Origin: Elephas maximus indicus
Lineage: Eukaryota > Chordata > Mammalia > Proboscidea > Elephantidae
Assembly (NCBI RefSeq): GCF_024166365.1
Contig: NC_064820.1
Coordinates: 58,567,501-58,631,500, forward strand
Direction: 5' to 3'
Length of the DNA: 64,000 bases
Numbering within the stretch: the stretch's first letter is position 1; every line of letters starts with the position of its first letter. Below, piece by piece: positions 46,023 through 58,299 of this stretch. The position numbers and the translations under genes were made by a program. The notes under the pieces were generated by a model, which worked only from the letters and a program-made list of their open reading frames with translations, had not been told where the DNA came from and made no database searches.

Positions 46023-46667
46023 CAGACAACTTCCTTGAAACAAACAGTAGGTGTCTCCCTTAACCTGAGACATCCGCTGTAAAATTGCAGCAGACGCTGT
46101 AGCAGCTGAAGCAGACTTTGGCTTAGTCAGTGCTGTGGCTCAGCTGTAACCAGGCCCAGGAACTGAGTCACTCCTCTACAGGAAACCCCTGAATGCCAGG
46201 CTACTAGACAGTTTTCCCAAGAAGCAGAAAATCAGGCTGCTTCCAGGCCCCTAGGTAGCTGTCTAGTCAGTCCCTTGAGATTTCTTACCAACCCCAAGGT
46301 CCCCTCCACAATTCCTCAAGCTTCCCATACTTTGCCCAGGACAAAGTCACAAAGAAAATATGGATTAGCATACATTTGTCCAAGACTGCATTCTGCAAAT
46401 TATTTTGGCAAGACATTCCCCTAGCCCCTGAGGAGCTTCAGGTACTTCGTCTCAAATTATCCTCCTATTGAAAGGGCAAAAACAGTAGCTGCAAAGAAAA
46501 TAAATGGATTCGAGTGGGGGTAATCCACAGGGCACTGAGGGAGTCAGAATCCAGATTTCCTGTAGCTCTCCATCCACTGTAAACACAGGCTGACTTGGGT
46601 TGATTGGCTCCCTTGTTTTAGGGAGACGATTTCAAACATCACTTATATCACTGTTGTGCATAAATCA
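46023..46667. other. Intergenic, unassigned
   Basis: Nothing recognised. Confidence 0.35.
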
Positions 46668-46853
46668 CCATTGCACATTCTTGCACACACTTATACATGG
46701 ATCATTTGCACAGATATCACTATTGCAAGGCACAATTGCACAGACATACTTGCACAGACATTACCCTTACATAGACATCACTCTCATACACTCTTGCACA
46801 GAAATCACTGTTGTACAGACACTCTTACCCAGACATCACCATTGCACAGTGGT
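46668..46853 (+). repeat. Degenerate minisatellite, unit about ttgcacagacatcac
   Basis: About a dozen imperfect units of 13-18 bp (ttgcacagatatcac, ttgcacagacatac, ttgcacagaaatcac, ttgtacagacactc). An ORF at 46600-46938 is a product of this repeat. Confidence 0.75.
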
Positions 46854-47045
46854 TGAGGCCGTGGACTCTGGCATTGTCCTGGATGTGCATTCCAGGTACA
46901 TAATTCACTGGCCATGTCAAGTTCCTTGCCATCCCTAATCATCAGTTTCCCCATGTATGAAATGGAGCACTTGGGAAAACTGCAAGAGATAATCCCTGCA
47001 AAAGCTCTTAGCACAGTGTCAGGCTTCTAGAAGTAGGTTAGCTAT
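46854..47045 (+). mobile_element. MIR element
   Basis: ggactctggcattgtcctgg, atcagtttccccatgtatg, then agctcttagcacagtgtcag. Confidence 0.65.
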
Positions 47046-48559
47046 TACAAAAGAAGAGAAGTTGTTTTTTGTTTTTGTTTTTGTTTTTTCTGTAGCTTGG
47101 GTATATAAGAACTGCTGTTCCATCTTGACTCTTCCAAAAATCATGCCACTCTTGACATTTTTCTCATTCATTATTTTCTCAGCTTAATTGAAATTAACTA
47201 AAGACATTTTAATCCATCTTCTCTTTCATAGTTGGCCGGCTCATATCACACACATGCACGTACACACACTTCCTTTTATCTCACCCATCCCCTACACCTT
47301 ACCCCACACCCCACTATTCAGGACATTTTGGAACCCCTCTACATCCCTTCCCAGGTGTCAATTAAGAAGATAAGGTGTTCTCATTCACTGTTTGTCCTCA
47401 AATACTTTCCCTGAGAAGTAACTAAATCTAATCTAATAATGGGTCTGGTGGGCAAAACAAAACTACAACCGAAATGCCTAGTGCCCACAGGATATCCCCC
47501 TCCCCCTCAATAATGAACCCTATTGTTCCAGAACCTAAGATTGTGGCAGGTGTGGTTTTCAGCCTCTTCAGCCTGCAGAAGGTTTACTGTAGTAAGATGT
47601 GGTGGATCTAACTCAGACAGCTAGGAAGTTACTACTCCCATACAACAGCTGTGCTTTCAAGTGGTTTAATACCTGGCCACAAAAAGTGTGTCTCTATTAC
47701 TCTCTATAAACTCTCTAAAAAGCTAAATACATCTACGTGTTTCTTGAAATTCACCCCAGATGAAAAAGATCCGCTATTCCACAGATTATTAAAATACTCT
47801 AAAATTGAATTAAAAGGTTTTTTACTTGGTAATTTATTGTACTTTATTTTTATGCAAATAGCACACACCTTCTATGTTTGTTTGCCAACTGATCCCTTCC
47901 CCCAGGAAGTTTCATAAGTGCTGCGTGCTAATTTTTCTCCACCCAACTCACTGCCATCACAACATGTAAAAAAAAAAAAATGACACAGCAGCATTTCTGA
48001 AAATACTTCACAGGGGGACAGAGCAGTTGGCAAATAAATGTAGAAGGCATGTGTTATTTGCGTAAAAATACATTTATCAGTAATTCTTTTGGGGAGTTGA
48101 TATGGGAAATTTGGTGAACTGGCAAGAACGGCCAGAATATATTAGAAGAAAACTTTTCTGTCAAAAGGTACAATTAATACAAACAGCACAGAAGTCAAGG
48201 ACTGTATTGTTTGATATACAAAAGTATACAAAATAACATGTGAATCCTTACGTGTCCATCATCCAGCTTTATTAATTTTCAAATTTTGCCAATTAAAGGA
48301 CTTTTGGAATACAGATTTAATAAATACATTTTACCATAATCCAAATTATGTGTTTTTACAATAAATAAATAAATTAATCAGGCACCTGGTAGTCTTGGGG
48401 CAGGGTTAAGTCTCAGAGAAATAAAAAGAGGACCCTACCTGTGTTCGGGCCATGTGGGGCTGCGGAGGTATGTTGCCTTGGGCCAAATCACCTGGCTCCA
48501 AGTGCTTAGAGAAGGTGTTTGGGTTGGGATAGAATAGTGGGATCAAGTGAGGGTATTTT
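47046..48559. other. Intergenic; simple repeats and a weak ancient repeat
   Basis: A (gttttt)n run at about 47065-47090 and, near 48190-48290, a stretch like that at 30335 (gatatacaaaagtatacaaa, gtccatcatccagcttt). The rest is unassigned. Confidence 0.4.
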
Positions 48560-49050
48560 TTTTTTAATTAAGCTTTAGATAAAGGTTTACAGAACAAACT
48601 AGTTTCTCATCAAACAGTTAGTACACACATTATTGTATGACATTGGTTAACAACCCCACGACATGTCAACACTCTCCCTTCTCAACCCTGGGTTCCCTAT
48701 TACCAGCTTTTCTGTTCCCTCTGCCTTCCAGTCCCTGCTATGGGCTGGTATGCTTTTGTTTCGTGGGCCTGTTCAATCTTTGGTGAAGAGCGAACCTCAG
48801 GAATGACCTCATTACTGTGCTGAAAGGGTGTCTGAGACAAAACTCTCAGGGTTTCTCCAGTCTCTGTCAGGCCAGCAAGTCTGGCCTTTCTTTTTGAGTT
48901 AGAATTTTGTTCTACATTTTTATCCAGCTGTGTCAGGGACCATCTATTGTGATCACTGTCAGAGCAACCAGTGGTGGTAGCCAGGCACCATCTAGTTGTA
49001 CTGGACACAGTCTAGTGGAGGCCGTGGTAGATATGGTCCATTAAGTGAGG
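48560..49050 (-). mobile_element. L1 3' UTR, inverted
   Basis: The reverse complement matches the L1 3' UTR at about 5160-5450 (ggtgcctggctaccaccact, cctgaggttcgctcttcacc). The T-rich start at 48548 corresponds to its poly(A). Confidence 0.8.
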
Positions 49051-50041
49051 ATATTTTTAAGGTGAGGGAAATAACGGCTTATTTGGTGCTATTAGGACTG
49101 ACTCAATAGGAAAAAAAAAAAAAATATGGCTGAGGTAGGAAGAAGAAAGAATTGCTGGTGTGATGGCCTTAAGTAGGTGAGAGGGGATGGGGCCTGCACG
49201 AAAGTGGAGGAACTGATTCTAGGTGGGAGCGTGGAGAGCCTGTCTATAGCTGTAAAAGGGAAGTGTGTGAGTACAGATGTGGAAGTGAATGGGGTTGAGA
49301 GAGCCTGTGAAGTCTTCTGATCACTGCAATATTCTTAGTGTGGTAGGAAACAAAGTCATCACCTAAAAGTGAGAATGGAGAATAGATATCTGAGGTTTGT
49401 AGAGAGAAAAGGAAGTATGAAATAGTCATCCAGGAGAACAGGAAAGTGAACAAGCTGTTATACGATTGCCAGAAAGCGTTAGAAGCCCACTGAAGGTTCA
49501 TGATCATGGATTATCGAGAGGCCAATCAATGAGTTGTGCGATTTTTCTTAGATGCCTATTATGAGTAATAGGTGAAGAGTTCATTTTAACTAGGACTGTA
49601 GTTTCATCAAGCAAATGTGGCCAAGTGATGGAGGGCACTGGAGTTGCAGGTGTATGCAGAGAAGTGATTAAATGACTGACCATAGAATGTAAGCAGGGTA
49701 AGGACAGCAGTGAGGGCATAGACAGAGTGAGGGAGTATGATAAGATGGGAGTATGGTAAGTGGACTGTGGGTCCCAGTAGAATTGAAGGATTTATACTAC
49801 AGTGTAAAAGAGAGATGACTGAGATTTTGAAGGAGATACAGCTATTGCTGATGACAGGTCTAGGGAATAACCACGGGTGTAAACAGGTAGTGGGTAAAGT
49901 TGTGTGAAGTACTGACGGAGAAAAGTTCAAGGAACTGAGAGCCCAGGATACTGCAAGGATCACCTACATGTATATTGAAATCACCAAAAATTAAGACAGA
50001 AGTTTTCAACCATTTTATATGCATACAAAAGCTAGGCAGTG
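49051..50041. other. Intergenic; ancient repeat of unknown family
   Basis: The part near 49840-49880 (tattgctgatgacaggtcta) recurs near 55600 (tattgctggtataaggtcta). Probably an old repeat that I cannot name. Confidence 0.4.
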
Positions 50042-50420
50042 AAAAAGGGAGACCAAAAAGGAATTGACACATTTGAATTGTGGTGCTGGCCAAGAAGATC
50101 GAATATACCATGGAGAAAAACAAACGAAGCAGTCTTAGAGGAAGCACAGCCAGAATGTTCCTTAGAAGCAAGCATGGCAAGACTTGTCTTGCTTATTTTG
50201 GACATGTCATCAAGAGGGACCAATCACTGGATAAGAACATAATACTTAATAAAGTAAAAGCCAAAACCTCCTCAATGAGATGGATTGACACAGTGGCTGC
50301 AACTACGAGCTCAAACACAGCAATTATCACGAGGATGGCACAGGATCAGGCACTGTTTCGTTCTGTTGTACCTAGGGTCACTATGAGTTGGAACTGAATC
50401 AACAGCACCAAACAACAAAA
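50042..50420 (+). mobile_element. RTE 3' fragment
   Basis: aattgtggtgctggccaaga, cagccagaatgttccttaga, ending atcaacagcaccaaacaaca. It lies 500 bp before the full-length copy. Confidence 0.85.
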
Positions 50421-50943
50421 TTATCAGAAAATGAGGGAGACTGTCCAAGTGGTTATAGTAGATGAAGCAGTAGTGAGAGACAGTGAACGATCTAGTCTGA
50501 AACATGAGATTCAATGTTGGGGGCTGGGTACATCTGGAAACTTCATTACCTAGAAAACCCACCACATAGAAACCTCTGGTCCTAGACCACATCTAACTGA
50601 CAAAATTGCAACCAGAAAGACTTGATGGAAACCTCATAAAAGTCTGTTCTCACGAAAACAGTATTCAAAAGTCCACCAAGGCAAAAAAGTTACAAATCGC
50701 TCCCCGCTCCCCAAGCCCCTGCCCACATTACTTTGGGGAAAATTTTGTTCCCACACTTGTCATTCTTTGCCAGGAAGCATGGAAGGGGAGGTGCCACTCT
50801 CAGGTGCCACAGGTCAGGAAAAGTGTAGAAGCCCACAGCCATCTCCACTCCTCAATCTAGCTCAGTCTTTCCTGACATTGGAACTCTCTGCCCCCAAATC
50901 CTTCTTACTTTTTATGGAAAATTCGTTACCACTAAATTAATTT
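50421..50943. other. Intergenic, unassigned
   Basis: Nothing recognised. The last ten bases (aaattaattt) are the RTE target repeat. Confidence 0.4.
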
Positions 50944-53900
50944 CCCCCCACATGTCTGTCAGTTTGTCATACTATGGGGCCTTGTGTGTTCCTGTGATGC
51001 TGGAAGCTATGCCACTGGTATTCAGATACCAGCAGGGTCACCCATAGAGGACAGGTTTCAGCTGAGTTTCCAGACTAAGACAGACTAGGAAGAAGGACCC
51101 AACAGTCTACTTCTGAAAAGCATTAGCCAGTGAAAACCTTACCAATAGCAGCGGAACATTGTCTCATATAGTGCTGGAAGATGAGCCCCCCAGGTTGGAA
51201 GGCACTCAAAAGATGACTGGGGAAGAGCTGCCTCCTCAAAGTAGAGTCAACCTTGATCACACGGATGGAGTAAAGCTTTTAGTACCTTCATTTGCTGATG
51301 TGGCACAACTCAAAATGAGAAGAAACAGCTGAAAACATCCATTAATAATCGGAACCTGGAATGTATGAAGTACGAATCTAGGAAAATTGGAAATCATCAA
51401 AAATGAAACGGAACACATAAACATCGATATCCTAGGCATTAGTGAGCTAAAATGGACTGGTATTGGCCATTTTGAATTGGACAATCATAAAGTCTACTAT
51501 GCTGGGAATGACATCTCGAATAGGAATGGTGTTGCATTCATTGTCAAAAAGAACGTTTCAAGATCTATTCCGAAGTACAACGCTGTCAGTGATAGGATAA
51601 TATCCATACGTCTACAAGAAAGACCAGTTAATACGGCTATTATCCAAATTTACACACCAACCACTAGGGCCAAAGATAAAGAAATAAAAGATTTTTATCA
51701 GCTGCTGCAGTCTGAAATTGATCAAACATGCAATCAAGATGCATTGATAATTACTGGCGATTGGAATGCGAAAGTTGGAAACAAAGAAGAAGGATCAGTA
51801 GTTGGAAAATATGGGCTTGGTGATAGGAACAATACTGGAGATCGAATGATAGAATTTTGCAAGACCAACGACTTCTTCATTGCAAATACCTTCTTTCACC
51901 AACATAAATGGCGACTATGTTTTATACACATGGACCTCGCCAGATGGAACACACAGAAATCAAATTGACTACATCTGTGGAAAGAGACAATGGAAAAGCT
52001 CAATATCATCAGTTAGAACAAGGCCAGGGGCCGACTGTGGAACAGACCATCAATTGCTCATAAGCAAGTTCAAGCTGAAACTGAAGAAAATCAGAGCAAG
52101 TCCACAAGAGCCAAAATATGACCTTGAATATATCCCACCTGAATTTAGAGACCATCTGAAGAATAGATTTGACACATTGAATACTAGTGACCAAAGACCA
52201 GACGAGTTGTAGAATGACTTCAAGGGCATCATCCATGAAGAAAGCAAGAGGTCAATGAAAAGACAGGAAAGAAAGAAAAGAACAAGGTAGATGTCAGAGG
52301 AGACTCTGAAACTTGCTTTTGAGCGTCGAGCAGCTAAAGCAAAAGGAAAAATTCATGAAGTAAAAGAACCGAACAGAAGATTTCAAAGGGCCTCTTGAGA
52401 AGACAAAACAAAGTATTATAATGACATGGGCAAAGAGCTGGAGATGGAAATCCAAAAGGGAAGAACAAACTCGGCATTTCTCAAGCTGAAAGAACTGAAG
52501 AAAAAATTCAAGCCTCGAGTTGCAATAGTGAAGGATTCTATGGGGAAAATATTAAATGATGCAGGAAGCATCAAAAGAAGATGGAAGGAATACACAGAGT
52601 CATTATACCAAAAAGAGTTAGTCGATATTCAACCATTTCAAAAGGTGGCATATGATCAGGAACCGATGGTACTGAAGGAAGAAGTCCAAGCTGCTCTGAA
52701 GGCATTGGCAAAAAACAAGGCTTCAGGAATTGATTGAATACCAATTGAGATGTTTCAACAAACAGATGCAGCGCTGGAGGTGCTCACTTGTCTATGCCAA
52801 GAAATGTGGAAGAGAGCTTCCTGGCCAACTGACTGGAAGAGATCCATATTTATGCCTATTCCCAAGAAAGGTGATCCAACCGAATGTGGAAATTATAGAA
52901 CAATATCATTAATATCACACACAAGCAAAATTCTGCTGAAGATCATTGAAAAACGGCTACAGCAGTATATCGACAGGGAATTGCCAGAAGTTCAAGCTGG
53001 TTTCAGAAGAGGACATGGAAGCAGGGATATTATTGCTGATGTCAGATGGATCCTGGCTGAAAGCAGAGAATACCAGAAGGATGTTTACCTGTGTTTTATT
53101 GATTATGCAAAGGCATTTGACTGTGTGGATCATAACAAACTATGGATAACACTGCAAAGAATGGGAATTCCAGAACACTTAATTGTGCTCATGAGGAACC
53201 TGTACATAGATCAAGAGGCAGTCATTCAGACAGAACAAGGGGATACTGATTGGTTTAAAGTCAGGAAAGGTGTGTGTCAGGGTTGTATTCTTTCACCATA
53301 CCTATTTAATCTGTATGCTGAACAAATAATCGAGAAGCTGGGGTATATGAAGAACAAGACATCAAGACTGGAGGAAGACTCATTAACAGCCTGGGTTATG
53401 CAGCTGATCCGACCTTGCTTGCTGAAAGTGAAGAGGACTTGAAGCACTTACTAATGAAGACCACAGCCTTCAGTATGGATTACACCTCAACATAAAGAAA
53501 ACAAAAATCCTCACAACTGGACCAATGAGCTACATCATGATAAACAGAGAAAAGATTGAAGTTGTCAAGGATTTCATTTTACTTAGATCCACAATCAACA
53601 GCCACAACAGAAGCAGCAGTCAAGAAATCAAAAGACGCATTGCATTGGGTAAATCTGCTGCAAAGGACCTCTTCAAAGTGTTGAAGAGCAAAGATGTCAC
53701 CTTGAAGACTAAGGTGCGCCTGACCCAAGCCATGGTATTTTCAATCGCATCATATGCATGTGAAAGCTGGACAATGAATAAGGAAGACTGAAGAAGAGTT
53801 GATGCCTTTGAATTGTGGTGTTGGCGAAGAATACTGAATATACCATGGACTGCCAAAAGAATGAACAAATCTGTCTTAGAAGAAGTACAACCAGAATGCT

Positions 53901-54176
53901 CCTTAGAAGCAAGGATGGCGAGACTGCATCTTACATACTGTGGACATGTTTTCAGGAGGGATCAGTCCCTGGAGAAGGACATCATGGTTGGCAGAGTACA
54001 GGGTCAGTGGAAAAGAGGAAGACCCTCAACGAGGTGGATTGACACAGTGGCTGCAGCAACGAGCTCAAGCATAACAACGATTGTAAGGATGGCGCAGGAT
54101 GGGGCAATGTTTCGTTCCGTTGCGCATAGGGTCGCTATGAGTCAGAACCAACTCGACAGCACCTAACAACAACAAC
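50944..54176 (+). mobile_element. Full-length RTE/BovB-type LINE, inactivated
   Basis: 3,233 bp from the 5' end to the (aac)n tail, flanked by perfect aaattaattt repeats (50934-50943 and 54177-54186). An endonuclease-like region (GTWNV at 51354, LGISELKWTG at 51435, GDWNAKVG at about 51762, GTDHQLL at about 52040) is followed by RT (PKKGDPTECGNYRT, FIDYAKAFDCVD, VCQGCILSPYLFNLYAEQI) and a C-terminal domain (SLEARMARLHLTYCGHVFRR). It is disabled by TGA stops at 51330, 51366 and 52735, a TAG at 52210, and frameshifts near 51.9, 53.3 and 53.5 kb. The catalytic YADD reads YAAD at 53397-53408. It is the reference copy for the fragments in this window. Confidence 0.93.
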
Positions 54177-54189
54177 AAATTAATTTTAA

Positions 54190-54800
54190 CCCCTTTTATC
54201 TACCCTTTCCTTCCCATCCCCACGGCTTCTGCTGATTCAAATCTGGATAATAATTTCCTAAACTGTCTGTAGCCTCATTCCCTCCTGTGTTACTGAAAAC
54301 TTTCAGCTTCACTCCCCAACCACGAGTTTCTACCAGTCCCCTCCCATCAACTACACTCCTTGATAAGTATTCACTCTAGCTATGGGCTTTGCTATGCAAA
54401 CACTGCTCCAAGACAACTTGCAAATTTTCCCCTTCCAGCAGATCACTGCCTCTTAAACCTTTTATATACAGACACCTATATGTGCCACGGCTTCCACATT
54501 GCTACCAGAGTGATCTCTCTTTAATATAGACATAACCATGCCCCTCTCCTGCTTAAAACCCTTCACTGGTTTCCCACTGCCCCTGTGAGAGTCTATATGC
54601 TTGATTTATCATGGTGTTAAAAGTTCTTCATAATGTTCCCATCTCTCTAACCTCATCGCCCACACTTAGGTTCCTGAAACACTGAGGTAGTTATAGTTTT
54701 CTAAATAATCCAGATCCTGAGCACCAGGATTTATCTATTCATCTAGCACAGTGCCCAGCATATAGGAAGCTCTTACTCAAGTATGAATTGAATGAAGGTA
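54190..54800 (+). mobile_element. L2 fragment
   Basis: ccagagtgatctctctttaa, ctcctgcttaaaacccttca and ctggtttcccactgcccctg, then gcacagtgcccagcatatag near the end. Confidence 0.75.
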
Positions 54801-54961
54801 CCAACTGCAATCATATTCTATATCAATTCCATATGGTAGGAAAATTGTTCCACATCATCTTCAAGTTTCTAGAAAGCTGCATATCTATATCCTACCATGT
54901 TGGTAAGGCAGTAACTGCTTCTCATGTCTGTTAAGGGCCGGAACACAGTAGACCTCAATAT

Positions 54962-55096
54962 TTGATGGATGGATGGATGAAGGGATGGAGGGAGGGAGGA
55001 ACGGAGGGAAGGAGGGAGGGATGGACGGACGGACAGATGGAGGGACAGAGGGTTGGATGGACGGATGGATGGACGGATGGATGGATGGACAGATGG
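54962..55096 (+). repeat. (ggat/ggac/ggag)n simple repeat
   Basis: A purine-rich tetramer array, tggatggatggatgaaggga and onward. The Pro/Ser/His-rich ORF on the other strand is repeat-derived. Confidence 0.9.
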
Positions 55097-55179
55097 AGGA
55101 ATAGACTGTGAGAGGCTATAAGTGACATTAGGAGACCTACCTCTCTGCGGCTCAAAATTTAGTCTTACTGTCCATTTGG

Positions 55180-55384
55180 AAACCTTGGTGGTGTAGTGGT
55201 TAAGGGCCACATCTGCTAACCATAAGGTCTGCAGTTTGAATCCACCAGGCACTCCTTAGAAACTCTATGGGGCGGTCCTACTCTGTTCTATAGGGTTGCT
55301 ATGAGTCGAAATGGACTCAACGGCAAGGAGTTTTTGTTTTTTGGGTTTTTTTGTTTGTTTATTTTTTTGTTTGTTTGTTTTTTG
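55180..55384 (+). mobile_element. AfroSINE-like SINE with T/G-rich tail
   Basis: aaaccttggtggtgtagtgg to aacggcaaggagtttttgtt and a (gttt)n tail. Flanking repeats are gtccatttgg and gtctatttgg. Confidence 0.9.
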
Positions 55385-56499
55385 GTCTATTTGGTTGAAC
55401 AGTGGCATTTAACTTGGGCAAATAGGAAAGAGGGGGCATGAAGGGGGTGAGAGTGTGAAAAAGAGATGAAATCAATGACCTGGAAGTCTTGGTGAGATCA
55501 AAGGATTGGAGTTGAGGAATCTAGAGAGAGTGAGCTGAAAAGATGGGAGATGGTACTAAAAAGCATACACGAAATTGAGATTTGGGAGGGGATGTAAATA
55601 TTGCTGGTATAAGGTCTAGGGTATGACCATAGGAGTGAGTGGCTGAGGAAGGTTGAAGTCCCCTCTCTCTAACTCCCTCCTAATGCAATCCCATGTGTTC
55701 TCTCGATTTGGACTGATACGTATTTGTCAGGTCCTGCAATTTCTTTGGCATGTGAGCTACTTTCCCCCTGAGCAGGGACCATACTCCTTGACTAAAGCTA
55801 TGCTGAGATCTGACTCCGGTTGTCAGTATGAAGGCAATGGGGAGTGTTAGGGGCAGATTCTTCAAAAAGAAATCTCATCTTCTAAGACACCTGTTTCAGA
55901 TGAGTTCACTACATGGTCTCCAAGTAAGGCAGGTTTTTTTCTCAATCAAGAGGGCAAAGGCTGCAGCTAGCCCAGAAGATTTGGAGGAATTTGAGTGTTC
56001 AAGATTCTCAGCTTGTCCTCACAAACATCCCCATCCAGGTCTCAGGGTCCCACTCTTTTCCCTTCAGGGCCCCAACTTTGACCTAGGAAACATATTGAGG
56101 CTGCACACTCAGTCTCCTTGGCAGGATTTTCTCCATTACAATCAGATCCTGGCTCTGATTTTTCAGATCAATCTGAGCTGCAGCTGCAGATGATGAGCAT
56201 TTCATTTAAAAAAAAAGCTGCCATAAAAGCCCTCTGGCTTGCACTGTGGGCCTTAAGTTGGCAGTTGACTGGCCTGGACTACTTTGTCTGTTCTCAAGGC
56301 TCCCAATGCCATTAACAGAAGCCTGCCCTCTCCATAACCCTTTTAATTATCATAACTCCCACACTGCCACACTGTTCACTGCAGCAACTACTACACATCC
56401 TCCTTTTCACCTTCTACCTATTAAAAAAAAAACTATAGGAAAAATACTTAGCATATTACTTAATGGTTGTAGAGATCAACTATAATTTACTAACGGTGG
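55385..56499. other. Intergenic; ancient repeat at 55430-55665, rest unassigned
   Basis: The first part shares tattgctggtataaggtcta with the 49.8-kb region. ORFs at 55653-56485 show no domain. Confidence 0.4.
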
Positions 56500-57005
56500 T
56501 GTACACATTAATGGCCCCCCCCCAGGATGCCCTATCCTAATCCTCAGAACCTGTGAATGTGTTAGGTTACATAGTAAAGAGGATTTAAGGTTACAGATGG
56601 AATTAAACCTTTTTTTAATCAGTGCACCATAAAATAGGGAGAGTATCCTGAATTACCCAGGTAGGCTCAGTGTAATCAAAGGGCCCTTGAAAGTAGAAGC
56701 AAGAGGCAAAACAGTCAGTGTCCAGGTGATGCATTTGAGAAAGACTAGACCAGCCATTGTTGGCTTTGAATGTGGAAGAGGGCCACAAGCCAAGAAATTA
56801 GAGTATCTTCCAGAAACTGGAAAAGGCAAGGAAATAGATTCTCCTCTAGAGCCCCCAGGAAGGAATGCAGCCTTGCCAATATCTTGATTTTAACTTCGTG
56901 AGACTCGTGTCAGAATTCTGACCTACAAAACCACAAAATAATGAATCTGTGTTGTTCTAAGCCACTAAACTTCTGGTAATTTGTTTCAGCAGCGACAGGA
57001 AATTA
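56500..57005 (+). mobile_element. MLT1-like LTR
   Basis: cctaatcctcagaacctgtg, tcctgaattacccaggtagg, gccacaagccaagaaattag, ctggaaaaggcaaggaa, ttgttctaagccactaaact, ending gcgacaggaaattaat follow the ERVL-MaLR MLT1 order. Internal sequence is absent. Confidence 0.75.
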
Positions 57006-57009
57006 ATTA

Positions 57010-57620
57010 TTGTCATTGGGTGCCTCTAAGTCGGTTCTGACTCACGACGACCCTATGTACAACAGAACAAAACACTGCCAGGTCCTGTACCAGCCTCACA
57101 ATCCTTGCTGTGTTTGAGCCCATTGTTGCAGCCACTGTGTCAATTCATCTCATTGAGGCTCTTCCTCTTTTTTGCTGACCCTCTACCAAGCATGATGTCC
57201 TTCTCCAGGCATGGTCCCTCCTGATAACACGTCCAAAGTAAGTGAGACGATGCTCACCATCCTCCCTTCTAAGGAGCATTCCAGTTGTACTTCTTCCAAG
57301 ACAAATTTGTTTATTCTTCTGGCAGTCCATGGTATATCCAATATTCTTCACCAACATCATAATTCAAAGGCATCAATTCTTCTTTGGTCTTCCTTATTCA
57401 TTGTCCAGCTTTCACATGCATATGAGGTGATTGAAAATATCATGGCTTGGGTCTGGTTCACCTTAGTCCTCAAAGTGACATCTTTGCTTTTTAATACTTT
57501 AAAGGGGTCTTTTGCAGCAGATTTGCCCAATGCAGTATGTCATTTGATTTCTTAACTGCTGCTTTGATGTGGGGCATTGATGTGGATCTAAGTAAAATGA
57601 AATCCTTGAAAACTTGGAGA
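57010..57620 (-). mobile_element. RTE 3' part, inverted
   Basis: attgtcattgggtgcctcta on the left, then the C-terminal ORF region (complement of LEEVQPECSLE) to aagtaaaatgaaatccttga. Confidence 0.85.
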
Positions 57621-57639
57621 AATATTTTCTCCAAAGAAA

Positions 57640-57776
57640 TTAATACACTAACCTAATTCCTTGTTTTAGGACATTTAGATTATTTTCAATTTTTTTTTCA
57701 TGATAAACAATAATGCAATAAACTTTCTTATAGCTATATCTTTATAATATATATACATCTCCATAATTATTTTTTC
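57640..57776 (-). mobile_element. L1 fragment, inverted
   Basis: ttaggacatttagattattt followed by aacaataatgcaataaactt, typical of an antisense L1 3' region. Confidence 0.55.
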
Positions 57777-57781
57777 ACTCC

Positions 57782-58299
57782 TGTCTTGGATTGAATTGTG
57801 TCCACCAAAAAATATGTGTCAGCTTGGTTAGGCCACGATTCCCAGTATTGTATGGTTGTCCTCCATTTTGTGATTGTGATTTTACTTTGAGAGGATTAGG
57901 GTGGGATTGTAATACCACCCTTACTCAGGTCCCCTCCCTGATTCAAGGTAAAGGGAGTTTCCCTGGGCTGTGGTCTGCACCAGCTTTTATCTCTCAAGAG
58001 ATGAAAGGAAAGGGAAGCAAGTAGAGAGTTGGGGACCTCATACCACCCAGAAAGCAGCACCAGGAGCAGAGAGCACCATTTGGATACGGGGTCCCAGTGC
58101 CTGAGAAGCTCCTCAACTGTGGGAAGATTGAGGAGAAGGACATTCCTCCAGAGCCAACAGAGAGAGAAAGCCTTCCCGTAGAGCCAATTGCCCTGAATTT
58201 GGACTTAAAACCTACTTTACTGTGAGAAAATAAATTTCTCTTTGTTAAAGCCATCCACTTGTAACATTTCTGTTATGGCAGCACTAGATGACTAAGACA
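57782..58299 (+). mobile_element. Solo LTR (MaLR-like), 518 bp, exact ends
   Basis: tgtcttggattgaattgtgt to agatgactaagaca, with ends TGT...ACA and perfect actcc pentamers on both sides (57777-57781 and 58300-58304). The poly(A) signal is aaataaatttctctttg. It is in the same family as 27285. Confidence 0.93.

Noticed and set aside
46600-46938. 112-codon ORF
   Set aside because: It spans the 15-bp minisatellite and a MIR; a product of the repeat.
54869-55252. Pro/Ser/His-rich 127-codon ORF
   Set aside because: Translation of the (ggat/ggac)n repeat and a SINE on the opposite strand.
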